A stretch of DNA of 64,000 nucleotides, from positions 1,940,501 through 2,004,500 of the forward strand of contig JAFFSR010000362.1 in assembly GCA_017163975.1 (NCBI GenBank), in the 5' to 3' direction. Each line of letters starts with the position of its first letter. The first letter of the stretch is position 1. The DNA comes from Anastatus disparis. Its lineage: Eukaryota > Arthropoda > Insecta > Hymenoptera > Eupelmidae. The position numbers and the translations under genes are program-made. Below are positions 34,171 to 48,874 of the stretch, piece by piece. The notes beneath the pieces were generated by a model. The model saw only the letters and a list, made by a program, of their open reading frames with translations. It did not search any database and was not told the DNA's origin.

Positions 34171-37100
34171 AATATTTAAAAAATAGTTATTTATTATGCT
34201 GTGGTACCCACGATCGCCGTCTTTGGATACCTAGGTGTTAATGACAACTTAAACATCATCTACAGCTAAAACTTTTGAAATTCAACTTATAGTTTAATAA
34301 CTACTTTGAAGTTGTTTCAAATGTTATCTAGCCAAACATGGATGTTCCGAGTAAGATAAACATTGTCTACAAGAATATCTTTTGAAATTTAGCCATTATT
34401 TATTAATAACATGTACGTTTCCCGAGATGACATCTCACAATATCCAGGTGATCCTGGCTACCTGGAAATCGTCTATATGAATGAATTTTAAAATTTTCCA
34501 TACCGATTATGAAGTTTACAGATATTTGCAGGGACTATGTCAAATGAAACTTGGAGATTCTTTTAGATTTCGATTCTAAGGTTGTTTGATTAGGTCGGAG
34601 AATACTCGGAAATAAAAAGATTTTAAAAGAACAATTGTTTAAGATTCATGCAAGTTCCATGAAATATGTTGATTTACTCGTAGTCGATACCCATATATAA
34701 AGATCATTCATACAAATCATCTCGCATATAAATTTGCGGTAGTATCCCTACTAATTTATGAATTTTTCGTTCGAATAATGCCAGCGAAATTTAACTTCGA
34801 GAAAGCATATTACTATTGTAATTAGTGAATAATTTTAACATTTTTTCATCAAACATCATTCCGATATACAGGTAATAAGCGCTATTATTTAAAAAATTTA
34901 AAAAAAGTTAATTTATTTATTTTATACTTTTTAGTCTATTTATTCAATTATTGTATTTTATTTTTAAAGCATGTTCTTAAAATTTTGTATTTTCTATTTT
35001 TAAGTTAAAATTGTTTTTATTATCATTTAGAGTTACATTGCAACCAGACTTTCCGAAGATTACACTCAGGTACATCCGTTATCGGCGACTTGGTACTCCA
35101 GTTCGACCTCTTCATCCTAAATCATTATTATGCCTTATAGATTCACTTTCAAACCTTGAATTAGGTTTTAGCAGCCCCGAAATCCCCCGGGGAACCCAGC
35201 TCGACCCAGAGAAAGCCTCCCTACTTGTACTTCCTCGGAGACGACGTCCATGCGTATTCTGGACAACGTGCATCACTTTGTGGCAATTGTTTGATCTCAA
35301 ATTCGGTTTTAGCAACCCTGAAAACCCCCGAGAAACTCGCCTTGACCCAAAGAAAGCCTCCCCATTTATACTTCCTCGGAGATGACTTTTCACACCCATT
35401 ATCATCGACCTGGATGTCCAGGTACCAAAATGACAACTGCTTATTGTATTGTCATCCAAGACCAAAGTCTATGCCAATTGTCAGAATTTATATCTGTCAA
35501 AAAGTGCCTGAAATCGAGCGCGCAAGATTTGATTACAGACAGACAAACATGCAAACAGACATGAAGGCGAATATAAGAAAAGCGTATATAAAAAAATAAT
35601 ATTTACCTACGTTAAGTCTGCTTTGAGACTAATTATCTTTCGTTTTTTATGACAAAAACAAGTAAATTGAATTTGAGAAAATTTCTATAAGTTACTTAAA
35701 TTTATGAAAAAGTCAATATAAATCGTCATTTTTGCAGAATTATGAAGATTATGATTATTTTCGCGGAAATTATAAAGTTATGGAAATCATTTATGGAAAC
35801 GTTTTCGATTAGAAAATTTGTGATTATTGCAGTTGAATTTTGTTACATCATCATCAGTTATATCCTCGTTAAAATGACCCGAAAATTTCTAAAAGAATCG
35901 GAACAAATATTTTTCCGGTTTTTAAAGAATGTTTAAGAACTATTATGAAATGAAAATTGATAAATGTTTCAAGTTTTCCGAATCGTTCCGACATTGAAAT
36001 TTCAATTATAAGCCGTTACTCATAAAATTTGGAAAAGTCTATTGTATGCAACTATTTTTCCAGTGATTCAGTTGTAATTTATAAAATTGTGAATTTGGGT
36101 GATTCATTATGTTTCTTTCCGTAATATTTATCTGATGTTGGAGCTACAGTAATCAAGTTTTGCTTTTTTTATTTCATTAATATCATTTTAAATTCGTAAA
36201 TTAATAGTATATTGTGTAACGAGTAAGGTTTAGTTGACTATTGCGCACGAGGGCAAGTTGGCGCACGAGCGTAGCGAATAGCACCATTGCCCGAGACTCT
36301 CTCTCTCTCTCATATTTGCGTACGACTGACTCGCAATAGTATATTTCAATACTTTTTGGTACTATTATTTGTAATTAAATTACATACTTTTAGTTCACCA
36401 ATTTCACGTTTATACGGAATAATTACGATTTCGTTAATGTAAAAATAATACAAGAATAGATGATACGATTTACTTTGTCAGAGGTTAAAGCGAGATAGAG
36501 TATAAAATTCATCATATGGTCGATGAGATACAGTATGAGGGCGCTGCGCTTGTATAAACCTTTGCGATTTTACATTAATTAACGCTTTTGCGTGACATTA
36601 TTTTACAGAATGTAACGTATTTACGTGATTTAATACAAAATAATATTATACATAGCTGTGAAACACACGTCCTCAAAAAACAACACACGCAGCGCGCGCT
36701 ATTAGCTACTTACTACCCCGAAAATGCATGCGCTATAGGCCGCTTACTCAGCACGGATGAGAAAAACAAATATAATGACTTGTCCGCACTAAAGCTATGT
36801 TAATACAATAATTTTTGTTAAAATAAAAAATCATTTAAACTTGTAAATTTTTTATGAACTTGGATTGGAAATTATATCAAGCTCGACAAACCTAATCTTA
36901 AAATACGTTACATTGAAAGTTTGTATTATTACTTTTTATGTAGTATTTTCGTGGGTTTCTTGAGTTGTCCGCACTCGAGTTGAATCTTACAAATTTTTTC
37001 TTTGTCGCAAAAAAATGTTATTAAACGCATTGTTTATTCATAACTTGGGATTGGAAATATTATTAGAAGACTGGAAGCTTCGTCATGCTCTTAAAAATAA

Positions 37101-37217
37101 AAATAATGTTATCTAATTTTAAAAATAATATTAATCTGAATAATATATCCTCATCAGAAAAGTTATTGTAATTTATATATTTTTAGAACCTTTCCAATTT
37201 CATGTGTACCACTATGG
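34171..37217. other. Centre of the hAT element: repeats, no supported gene
   Basis: 35130-35400 holds two related ~170-bp direct units (GGTTTTAGCAGCCCCGAAAT... and GGTTTTAGCAACCCTGAAAA..., each with GACCCA, AAAGCCTCC and CTTCCTCGGAGA). Frames of 117-124 codons occur on both strands, which is why I do not call a protein. Around 35545 the ACAGACAGACAAACATGCAA stretch resembles the 3' tail of a non-LTR retroelement. 36240-36330 has a GC-richer segment with GCGCACGAG twice and a CTCTCT run. The 71-codon frame at 36588-36803 is unrecognised. Confidence 0.45.
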
Positions 37218-37608
37218 TATTATATGGGGATATCCATCCAACTTTAAATTCTCTAGTAACAGGTCATTATTTAAACTAGGTTATAATCTTTTGTGCTATC
37301 CTGTAACTCTATTTGCTGATGTATTTTGTAAATGTGCCACAAACGGCGCAGCAGATAATTCTATAAAAGTAAATTTACACATAAGATAAATTACGGTAAT
37401 TTTTTATGTGTAAAAATGAATGTTTCATAGAAATATCTACTGCGCCGTTTGTTAAACATTTACAAAATACATCAGAAATAGAGTTACAGGATAGCACAAA
37501 AGATTTGAACCTAGTTTAAACAATGTGCATCATGCGGTAACCCAGTAACAGCTGTAATATGACCTGTTACTAGACAATTAAAAGTTTTGTGGATATCCCC
37601 ATATATCA
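37218..37608. mobile_element. Foldback element, ATATGGGGATATCCA ends
   Basis: The left arm from TATATGGGGATATCCATCC pairs with the right arm ending TGGATATCCCCATATA. Inner arms pair through AGTAACAGGTCAT, CTATCCTGTAACTCTATTT and GGCGCAG. It is about 390 bp with no coding capacity. A flanking duplication was not resolved. Confidence 0.75.
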
Positions 37609-37940
37609 AAAAAATATGATTATGACTTTTTCAGATTCTTTATGAATTTCTAATATATTGAATAGTGATTTTTGAAGGGCATATCATAGTATTAATTAAA
37701 TTAACTTATTAATAAACTGAAAAATTGCCTAGTATTAATAAATTAGTGCGATTTATTGTATTTATTCACAAAAAAAATTTATAGCTTAGTCGTGTAAAAT
37801 GGCTTTATTTCCACTATCAAACAATTCCATGGTATGCTTAACTATTTCAAGAGTTAAAAAAATTTAATAATATGTATATTTTTTTATAACTTCAAGATCG
37901 TTACTGAGAATCATAAATAATTTTCACGGTATTTTATTAA

Positions 37941-38318
37941 TAGCAGGTCGTACATCTCTATCCTTTTATAATAAAAAAATTCAATTTTCTGCAAAACCTT
38001 ATGATTGTAGCAAAAAATAAGAAGAAAGCCCCATCTCGTATACTAAAAGCAATATTTTCTCTTATGAGAAAAAATTATTTTTATCGCTTCGTTTCAAAGA
38101 AAACTTTGAAAAACTGAATTGTCCATCCAAGCCTCGATATTTTATGTTTTTCAAGGTTTTTTTCAAAAGGAATCGATAAAAAATTTTTTCCTAATCAAAG
38201 AAAATATTGCTTTTATGATACAAGATGGGGCTTTCTCTTTATTTTTTGCTAAAATTATTAGTTTTTGTAAAAAAATCAATTTTTTGATTACAATAGGACA
38301 TATATACTCGACCTCCTC
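37941..38318. mobile_element. Foldback MITE (GAGGAG family), TTAA duplication
   Basis: The right end reads CTCGACCTCCTC followed by TTAA (38319-38322); the left end is TAGCAGGTCG after TTAA (37937-37940). Shared inner arms include AAAGCCCCATCTCGTAT and its complement. It is the same family as 2928-3308 and 59015-59372. Its left terminus has diverged. Confidence 0.8.
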
Positions 38319-38467
38319 TTAAGGATCTTTAATAGCTATTAAACTCTTTACAAGATTGTAATAATTCATCTCGATTTACTTCCACAGAGTTCGTGAAGTT
38401 TCATTAACCTTTCAATCAATATACAGAAAATATAAAGATTCATCCGTATTCTTAAATGATCTCATAG

Positions 38468-38672
38468 GAGTCGGTCTGTGGCTCATTCGGTAGAGCGTTG
38501 GATTCGTAATCTCGAGGTTCCGAGTTCGAATCCCGCTCTCGGCCGATTGATACAAGCACCACTGTACGTTACATGTGCTTTGTTCACAAACACACTTACG
38601 AGCTCCGTCGCTGATTAGCATAGCAATAATAGCATAGCATAAATATAGCGACGTTAAAAAAAAAAAAAAAAA
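38468..38672 (+). mobile_element. tRNA-derived SINE with poly-A tail and 14-bp duplication
   Basis: The head is tRNA-like: a box A region TGGCTCATTCGGTAGAGCG and a box B GAGTTCGAATCCC, spaced as in a tRNA, with an anticodon-loop position reading TTCGTAA (Thr-like CGT). An unrelated body follows, then about 20 A residues. AAATGATCTCATAG flanks both ends (38454-38467, 38673-38686), so this is a clean, recent insertion by a LINE machinery. It is not a functional tRNA gene because the anticodon stem does not pair well and no acceptor stem closes it. Confidence 0.93.
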
Positions 38673-38686
38673 AAATGATCTCATAG

Positions 38687-40739
38687 ATTTATAATCATTT
38701 ATTTACTAATAATTTAATAAATATATTCATACGATGATAAAACGTGAAAAATATTTCTGAAGAATTTTTTAAAATACAATCTAGAAGGATTCTCCTGAAA
38801 ACTTTACAGTGCTGTTCAATTCTAAAGCGATCTTAATTGTTCATTAATTGTGAATACGATAAAATTAAGGTTACTATTCCTTAGTAAAACTTAATGAATC
38901 AAAAAAGTTCAGAAGGTATCAACGAAAATCATGACAATTTTTTTCATAAAAGTTCACAAAGTTGTATTATGGACTGGTACCAAAAACCGCAAAAAATTAG
39001 AAAGGTTCTTTTACATCCGAATCTTTCCAAACCTTAATGTACATGTTCACCGGGGTATTTCACCTGAATACGGAGGACATTTATAACTAATATAGGTAGC
39101 TAGGAGAGTTTCCGTAGCCGATGGAGATCCACGGCTCCACCAAAGTTTTTCCTATGTATTTTGGTGCCTTGAACACGAATTTCGAGGGTGGATAACTGGA
39201 AAATAGTTAGGAAAATCTCTAAAGTAAATTTTCTGGTTGTTAATTCTTCGCAGAAAAACATAATTTTTCGTGTTTTTCATCAAATATTAAGTCGAAAACA
39301 TTCTTATCAATTTTGCCGTACATTGCACCATTTCTCTGTAAAAACATCATAAATATAAAAAAAACTTATTTTGCCATTTTTAATGATTTTTTTTATTTTA
39401 TTGCACCAATCATTGGTGACCAATATAATTGAGAATTTTAACATTTTAATTAGCTAAAATTATTCTTTAATCCACCAACTGTTGATAAAAAAAGAATGGT
39501 TTAGGCTGGTTGCGGTCTTCCTTTAATTTTTCACGAATAATTGAACCGCTTATTCAGAAAGTACCGCGCAACGGTGCTCACATGAAAAAGTCAGGTCGGA
39601 AAATAGGGGAGATTGCTATAGTAACATTAAAGTCCACGGTTCCAAAAATTTTTTTTATATATTTTGTCACTAAACATTAATTTAAAGGGGGTGAAGTCGG
39701 AAAATGTCCAGGAAAATTTGTATGATATAATTTCCAAAAATTTGAAAAGTCTATTTTTCAAATAAAAAACATTTTGTCGCTTATTTCATGCAATTTTCAT
39801 GCCAAAGTTATAAAAAAGAATAAGTTTTATAATTTTTTTCAATTTTTCATATTAGAATGAGACTATTGTTACAGTGCAGCAGAGATTAGAATAGGATTTC
39901 CTAAAATTTTATTTCATTAGCTAAATTTATGTTATAATTTATAAATACGTTTAATTAATCGTTATTTGTATTTTAATCTTATTACATTTTTTACATGTAG
40001 AATTTTTGCTACAAAAACAATATGTACAGTACGCTATTCATTATTTTTTGAAGTTTAAAAAACTTGTGTTTTTATAATTTATAAAATTTTTTAACGAAGT
40101 ACAATTTTTTTCTGTGAACTACTCTTTTACTGTTACATATTTTGTAAAAATATATCTTTTTAATAAAAAAAATAGGTATATGATTGATTGAAAATATTAA
40201 TTTTAATTAATTTAATTTATGTATAACCCTGTTAAAAAAACTCACTGACATGGTAACATTTTTTTTTAACTACTAATAATTGAATTTATTGATTTGTTGA
40301 TTGTAATTCTTTAATCATTTATTTTATTTCCGCAATTCAATCCAAAATATCCTTAATTTATAATCCTTCAGTTGAAAATTGAGGCAGCACACTAATTATA
40401 ACACATCCAAAATAATTTATAGCAGCATCATCAGTGTCACAACCAAATTTTAAAATTGCTAAGCATAAACTTTCAAAACGAATGTCAGGAAAAAGTAATT
40501 AACATTGTAAAAGAATTTTTTTATTACAGATAACTATTATGAGAAAAACTTTTTTGAAAATAAAATCATATAATCAAATTATCCATCAAAAAGTAAAACT
40601 ATTCCTTAAAAATCTTTAAGATTTTTATCAGTATTAATATTAGCAATTTTTCCTGAATTAGAATTTTTTTTATTTTAAGTAACAGAGAAAAAATAACCTG
40701 TTTATGTAACTGATTAAAAACTGCTCACTTGTTTAAAAA
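38687..40739. other. AT-rich hAT interior, no gene
   Basis: There is a diverged direct duplication: the stretch near 39060-39290 (GATCCACGGCTCCACCAAAG, TTTTGGTGCC, GGGTGGATAACTGGAAAAT) resembles that near 39600-39780 (GTCCACGGTTCCAAAAATT, TTTTGTCACT, GGGTGAAGTCGGAAAAT). Nothing coding is supported. Confidence 0.5.
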
Positions 40740-42890
<2,151 letters not shown>

Positions 42891-42904
42891 CCTTAGTACG
42901 TTTA

Positions 42905-43500
42905 ATTAAAAAGGAATTGTGGAATTTTTAATTAAAGCCCTCGAATTCACAAATCATAATCATAACTGACGCTCTTTCAATTCACGATTACATTTTGATT
43001 TCTTAATTGAAATTTATTTAATTAAGGATTCCTTTTGATTTTGGAATTAAAGCTTTTTCAATTCACGATTAAATTTTGATTTCTTAATTGAAATTTATTT
43101 AATTAAGAATTCCTTTTGATTTTGGAATTAAAGCCCTTTCAATTCACGATTACATTTTGATTTCTTAATTGAAATTTATTTAATTAAGGATTCCTTTTGA
43201 TTTTGGAATTAAAGCCCTTTCAATTCACGATTAAATTTTGATTCCTTAATTGAAATTTATTTAATTAAGAATTCCTTTTGATTTTGTAATTAAAGCCCTT
43301 TCAATTCACGATTACATTTTGATTTCTTAATTGAAATTTATTTAATTGAGAATTCCTTTTGATTTTTTAATTAAAGCCTTTTCAATTCACGATTAGATTT
43401 TGATTTGTTAATTAAAATATTTTCAATTATTAATTTAAAAGGAATTGTTAATTAAATAAAACTTTAATTACAAATTCAAAAATGATTCGTGATTCAAATA
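42905..43500. repeat. 81-bp tandem repeat, right arm of the hAT element
   Basis: These are mirror copies of the left array: CTTTCAATTCACGATTA recurs every 81 bp with TTGATTTCTTAATTGAAAT between. The inverted arrangement extends the TIR far beyond the usual 10-20 bp of hAT elements. Confidence 0.9.
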
Positions 43501-43918
43501 ATTTTTAATTACTTTTTTCGCAACCCTGTCTCGCTTTTTAATAGTATCATACTATTTTATACTCGAGTTCGCAAAAGTAATCATGAGAAAATATTAAAAT
43601 AATTTTTCACTTCTTTATTCTTTTTCACAATTTGGCATTTTATTTTCTAACGATTAAATAATTAATAACAAGATGTCATTAATATAAGAAAATCCGTATA
43701 GTAATAAGTATTACATTTAAGATATGAAAATCATGATGAAAATTTTCATAAAATTAATAAATACTTCTTTATTAATAAAATAATTAATTTCATATTTTTC
43801 TTTTAATATTAAAAACTAATTTCCTGAAAGTTTGCAATATGATTATTATTATTTTTTTTTAGTGCGATTATATTTTCAATAATTGTGTTTCTTTTTATTT
43901 CTTTATTTTAGTAATTAA

Positions 43919-44816
43919 CCCTGGTAGAAATTTGAACATTAAAAATGGTGTAAACAACAATTTATGACCATTGTCAATAGTAATATTTTGTCATGTCAAT
44001 ATTGGCGAATAAATGGCAATTTTTTGCTGAATCTGCAGAGCTCAAATTTTTTGGTATATTGGTTAGCATCTTATAGGCAAAAAATGCTAATATAAAAATG
44101 TTGTTCAAAATTTTTGTATTTAGCCAAAAAAATACGCATTTTAAGTAAACGGAGAGAAAAAATCAGTAACAGCTATCTAAAAATTAGGTAAACTGTGGAC
44201 AACTTTTTTTGACTAGTTATATAACTTTTTAGTAATGAGTCCTTAATTTTTCAGATCATAGGTAAAATCATAACCTCACTTTTGCCACGTGGCGAGAAAA
44301 TATAGATTAGTATTTATTCACATTCCTTCGTCAATGTTTATTTTTATTGGAATTTATAAAAATAAAAATAATATTAAATTTTATTAAAATAAAAATATGA
44401 AACGCAGTACGAAACGAGTATAAAAATATCGTTTTTTAAAATAATAAATGGAAAATTTTATTAATCGTTTAAAAATAACCTCTAACAATCCGATCACAAC
44501 TCAAAATATACGCGCGAATATATTAACAAAAGTGATTCTATTAATGATTAATGATAACTTTCAAGAAAAAACCTTAAATGATTCTTAATAGTAATCAATT
44601 AGAGCACAATTTGATAGACTCTACTGTTAACTATCTATATTCAAATAATAGTGGATCAGACTCAACATTTTATTAGCATTTTTTAGCACTATGAAGGTTG
44701 AAAAAAACGTTTCATATTAGTTCAAATAATGGCCATAAAACATTCCCATTTTCTGCTCTTCACTTTAAAGAAATGGCCATAAAATGGTAGAAAAAGCGTT
44801 TCATTTTCTACCAGGG
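43919..44816. mobile_element. TIR element with CCCTGGTAGAAA termini
   Basis: It begins CCCTGGTAGAAATTTG and ends CATTTTCTACCAGGG, about 900 bp, AT-rich inside, no ORF. The left flank is TTAA but the right is AAGT, so a piggyBac-like duplication is not supported. Family unassigned. Confidence 0.65.
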
Positions 44817-46240
44817 AAGTAAAACAAAAAAATAAAATATGAATGTTTATGCAAGCTCAGCTATATCACGCTTTTTAATAGTAATACACTATTTTATGGC
44901 TGAACATGCATAATCATTTATAATAAAAAAATTTTATAATAATCTTTTATGCGTTGATTAAAATTATTTAGGATTAAGCATATACTTCTTTTTATTGTCA
45001 TAAAACAGCTAAAATGTATTTTAATTTTAATGATTAAATTTTAAGAATGCGTATATTAATAAATAACCATGTTAATATTTTTATTCAATAGTATATTTTT
45101 TTTCCATGTAATAGAGAGTTTTGCTTGCTTATTGAAGAGAGAGAAAGAGAATCCACAATAGCGACACATGGTGAGACTTTCCGCAAGTTGTGTCTTAAGG
45201 ATAACCTTCAACATCAAATTTTCAGTTGTCCAAGTATTTGGCACACCCACATCCAGTTTAAATTTAAATTTTTCCAGTTGAGCGCCCCTTTTAGCTCCGC
45301 CCAACTTCCCTTTTTCGCAAATTTTCCAAAGGGAGAAGCCCAATTTTCTCTCACCTTAAAAATTTTCCCTCTCGCAAAACTCAGCTCATGGACTGAGTTG
45401 ACATTATTCAGTCAGTTCTTTCTTGGGTATCAAAGCTGAACATTCAGCTCTCTTCAATTCTTGGCTCCAAGTTGAAAGCACAAGGGCTTTCAACCTTTCT
45501 GTTATTCTTCAACTTCAAAATTTTCAATTTTCGCCAATTCAACTTTACTTTCAAAATCCAACTTCAAAGAAAGATCATCGAATCTCTTTCTCTTCTCTCA
45601 AAAAAAGTAAGCATAATGTTCTAATTATTAAAATTTTCAATTACTACCAATTTATATTTTTGTTTTTAAATACATTTCAAAATTCTTATATTAAGTTGTT
45701 ATACTTAAATCAGTAGTTTTTCTTTATTTCAAATTTGTATTAATTTCTTTTCATTATAATAAAGCATGAAATAATTTTAATTATATTTGATTTTATTATT
45801 TATTTTTATTGAAAATAACATTTTATTTCTTTAATTATATTTGATTTTATTTACTTATTTATATATAAACATTTACCAACCTTAAAAAAAAAATAATAAG
45901 CACGCCAAAAGGCAACGACAAAGTTGGAGCCTGGCAACACTATTTTAGATACCAACTAGGTTGGTATCATTATAGTGGCTTACCCTTTGCGTAAAAACTA
46001 AATTAAACTAGCATTCCGTGTAAGCACCTAGTACCTAGGTGCTTTCACAGGCCAACTCGTCCGCCGCGAAATCGGAAAAGCCAGTGCTTCCCATATCCTT
46101 TACTGAAAATTTATATTTCCTATATCTTTCCTTTTCACTTTTCTATCCACCCGATTTTCGAACCCCACTAAGCAAACCGTGCCCGGTTAAACACCGCTAA
46201 ACCTATGTTGCGAAAGGGTTAATTCCCCGACGTAACATTA
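44817..46240. other. GC-richer unexplained block with two strong hairpins
   Basis: 45120-45600 is pyrimidine-rich on the plus strand, and two overlapping frames (45125-45716) have no recognisable domain. 45948-45968 is a 9-bp-arm hairpin (GATACCAAC-TAG-GTTGGTATC); 46023-46043 is another (AGCACCTAG-TAC-CTAGGTGCT). On the minus strand a sequence beginning TGTTACGTCGGGG at about 46233 looks like an LTR start, so a solo LTR ending here is possible. I could not find its other end or a target duplication. Confidence 0.35.
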
Positions 46241-46242
46241 GT

Positions 46243-46706
46243 CTACTGATGGAATCTTCCATGGAATGTTTACGAAAGCTTCCTGAAGCCTTCAGGCCGA
46301 ATGTCTCAGTCAAAAATTTCCAATATTTAGCTGCAAGGTAAATGCAGTCTTCCTTAGAGCTTTTTTGGGTCTTTCCCTGCAGTAATTCATCAATCTTCCA
46401 ACAGAATCTTCCTTGGAAGGCTTACGGAATCTTCCAGGAGACTTAAGTCGGAATATTCCAGTGAAAATTTCCAACATTTCCCCGAAAGGAAAACGGAGTC
46501 TTCTATAAAGCTTCCATGAAATCTTTCGGTGCAATGATTCATCAATCTTCCAACGGAATCTTCCTTGGAAGGTTTACAGAGGCTTCCAGGGGTTCTTCGT
46601 AGAAAGTTTCCTTTGCAATATTCCAGAAATATTTCTGTTTTCTACCATAAAGCTTCTATACATATTTCAATGAAATATTCCAATGATATCTTTCATGCTG
46701 TGTGGG
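46243..46706. mobile_element. Partial CCCACA-family element (copy 3)
   Basis: The right terminus TTTCATGCTGTGTGGG matches copies 1 and 2. The interior has GGAATCTTCC, GGAAGGTTTAC and GAAATATTCC variants as in copy 2. I find no left terminus, so it is truncated. Short frames of about 74 codons on each strand are repeat translations. Confidence 0.7.
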
Positions 46707-46858
46707 TAGTGCTTTGTGGGGGAAGTCGATGGATGGCTGAAATTCAGTCATCCATTAAAAAAAAAATTGTTCGACTTATATGCTGAACGTAACACATACA
46801 CATACAAGCGTGCAATTACAACATCATCTTCTGTATTCTTAATGCGTGAAATTTACAG

Positions 46859-47404
46859 AGCCATCAAACTTGAACTGTTTGGCTAGTACCGATAGAGAAA
46901 AATTTTCTAATCAAGAAATAGTCAGAACATGTACAGCTAGCTTTCAAGATAAGTCCCAGTTATTATTACCAAAGGACAAAAAGAAAAAATCTGTTTCAAT
47001 AGAACAATACTTAAAGAGTTTCGTTTGCTTAACTCCTCCATTTCGAATTTCACTCGTGAGTAATAAATTTTATTAAAATTTGACAAAATCAATAAATTCA
47101 TCTAATAGTATCTTTCAGTGTGTCTTGTAATCTTTAACTAATTCGAATTTTCAAATTAAATTTTTTTATTAGAAAAAATTAAAAATATTTAATTTTTTAT
47201 TTTTAGTTAGAATCGGATTTTAATTCAAACGTAGAAGAATTACTCGATCAAAAAAAATAAATGAGGATGCGGCGGAGTTTTCAAAGCTATTTCAAAAGAC
47301 TTAGCCCAGTATAACATCAAAAATTGTATTTTATTGTACAAAAAGCTGCAGGATTCAAGAGGTTAAGGCATTTTATAGTAAAAATAAAACTTTGATTGAT
47401 GCAG
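46859..47404 (+). pseudogene. Two-exon gene remnant of an unidentified family
   Basis: Exon 46859-47055 (after TTTACAG, before GTGAGT) encodes a stretch with RTCTASFQDKSQLLLP, KKKKSVSIEQYLKSF and LTPPFRISL. Exon 47207-47404 (after TTTTTAG, before GTAAGA) continues in phase (LESDFNSNVEELLDQ) but hits TAA at about 47258; a shifted frame continues afterwards. I do not recognise the family with confidence. It may be the upstream part of the gene whose other remnant starts at 62164, with the nested transposon block sitting in an intron between them. Confidence 0.5.
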
Positions 47405-48167
47405 GTAAGATGAAGAGAGAATTAATGTTTATAAAATTCAATATCTTGTAATAATATTATATTATTACCCTAGCGGGAAAAAAAATGATGAAAACTGAAG
47501 AAAACAGTTTATAACAGCAAGTAACAGCAGAAAAATGTCGGAATTGAGACAAAGACAACAGTTAATAACTGTTTTTTTCAGTCATCTGCTAATATTATTA
47601 TTTTTCCACAGTTCTGTTTTCTTCACTTTTTACGTCCGAGTAAAAAACATTTTTTCAACTTTCTTCGCTTTTCTTCGTTTTAAAACAATTAATAACTGTT
47701 TTCTTCAAATATCTGCCAATATTATCAGTTTTCTCCAGTTATGCTCCGATTTATTCACTTTTTACGTGCGAGAAAAAAATATGTTATCAACATTCTTCAC
47801 TTTTCTTCGTTTTAAAACAGTTAATAACTGTTTTCTTCAGTTATCTGCCAATATTATCAGTTTTCTCCAGTTATGCTCCGATTTATTCACTTTTTACGTG
47901 CGAGAAAAAAATATGTTTTCAACATTCTTCACTTTTCTTCGTTTTAAAACAGTTAATAACTGTTTTCTTCAGTTATCTGCCAATATTATCAGTTTTCTCC
48001 ACAAGGGCGGATCTAGGAAATATCCTTAGGGGGGGGCGATTTCATTTGAAGTAATCATTCGAAGAAAAATAAGAAATGTTTCTATATTAAGGTTCTACAT
48101 TAATTAAAAAGACACCATTAAAATTAGTTAATTTATTTATTTAGTCGATACATATTTTTATACGATA

Positions 48168-48210
48168 AATTCAAGCCGATGATTTCTTGTTTTTGCGTAT
48201 CTATCAATAA
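48168..48210 (-). pseudogene. C-terminal tail of the hAT transposase, separated by element B
   Basis: On the minus strand the bases following the TAA duplication encode a short basic tail ending in a stop at 48168-48170. It is in frame with the transposase C-terminus at 56405 once element B and one TAA are removed, so element B inserted just before the last dozen or so codons of the transposase. Confidence 0.8.
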
Positions 48211-48808
48211 CACAGGCCCACAAAATGAAAAAAAATGTCTGAACTTTTGACCGGACATACATATTCCTATGTATTTTTCGACGCTGAATCCGAATTTGTA
48301 ATAAAAATATAGGGTTTTCCTACCTTTTCTCAGAGTTTTATTGAAAAAACCTCATTTTTTACGTTTTTTTTGCGGTTTTTCAAGTCTAGAAAAAACAAAT
48401 CATGAGATACGGTTAATTGGACTTCAAAATCGAATTCTACGGGAAAAAATACACGGGAAACCATACCTTCAAATTTTTTTAACGCGATTCTAGTCCTCTG
48501 TATGGGGCTGAAAAGATGAGGAAATCGGTAAAAGTCGAAATTTTGCCTAAAATGGATTTAAACAATATTAAAATTTAATCATGCGTTTTTTGAAGAGTCG
48601 ATAAACATTGGAAATACTATCCTGGGGGTTTTTCAGATTGCTAATCATGAATTTGAAGTCAGATTGTGTAAAAACTACTTCTAGAGGGCGGTGACAAGAA
48701 CTGTATATGGTAAATTTATCGATTTTTTAAAAATTTTACGTCTGAAATACTAATTTTAGAGTCTTTCACAGCATTGACTGTAAATTCAAGATATTAACTT
48801 AGCCTATT

Positions 48809-48840
48809 GTGTACGTTAAACTTAACATTTTGTCTATGTT

Positions 48841-48874
<34 letters not shown>

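Noticed and set aside
35011..35599. Frames of 117-124 codons on both strands over a GC-richer repeat
   Set aside because: Open on several frames because of a tandem duplication; no recognisable protein.
38468..38545. Functional tRNA gene
   Set aside because: Box A and box B are present but the acceptor stem does not close, and the poly-A tail and 14-bp flanking duplication show a SINE.
45125..45716. Frames of 104 and 97 codons
   Set aside because: Phe/Ser/Gln-rich translation of a pyrimidine-rich stretch; no domain or splice context.
47535..48029. 164-codon frame with three repeats of FLQLSANIISFLQLCSDLFTFYVRE-like residues
   Set aside because: It translates the tandem subterminal repeat of the outer TIR element; the residues follow the DNA repeat and continue into the hAT end.
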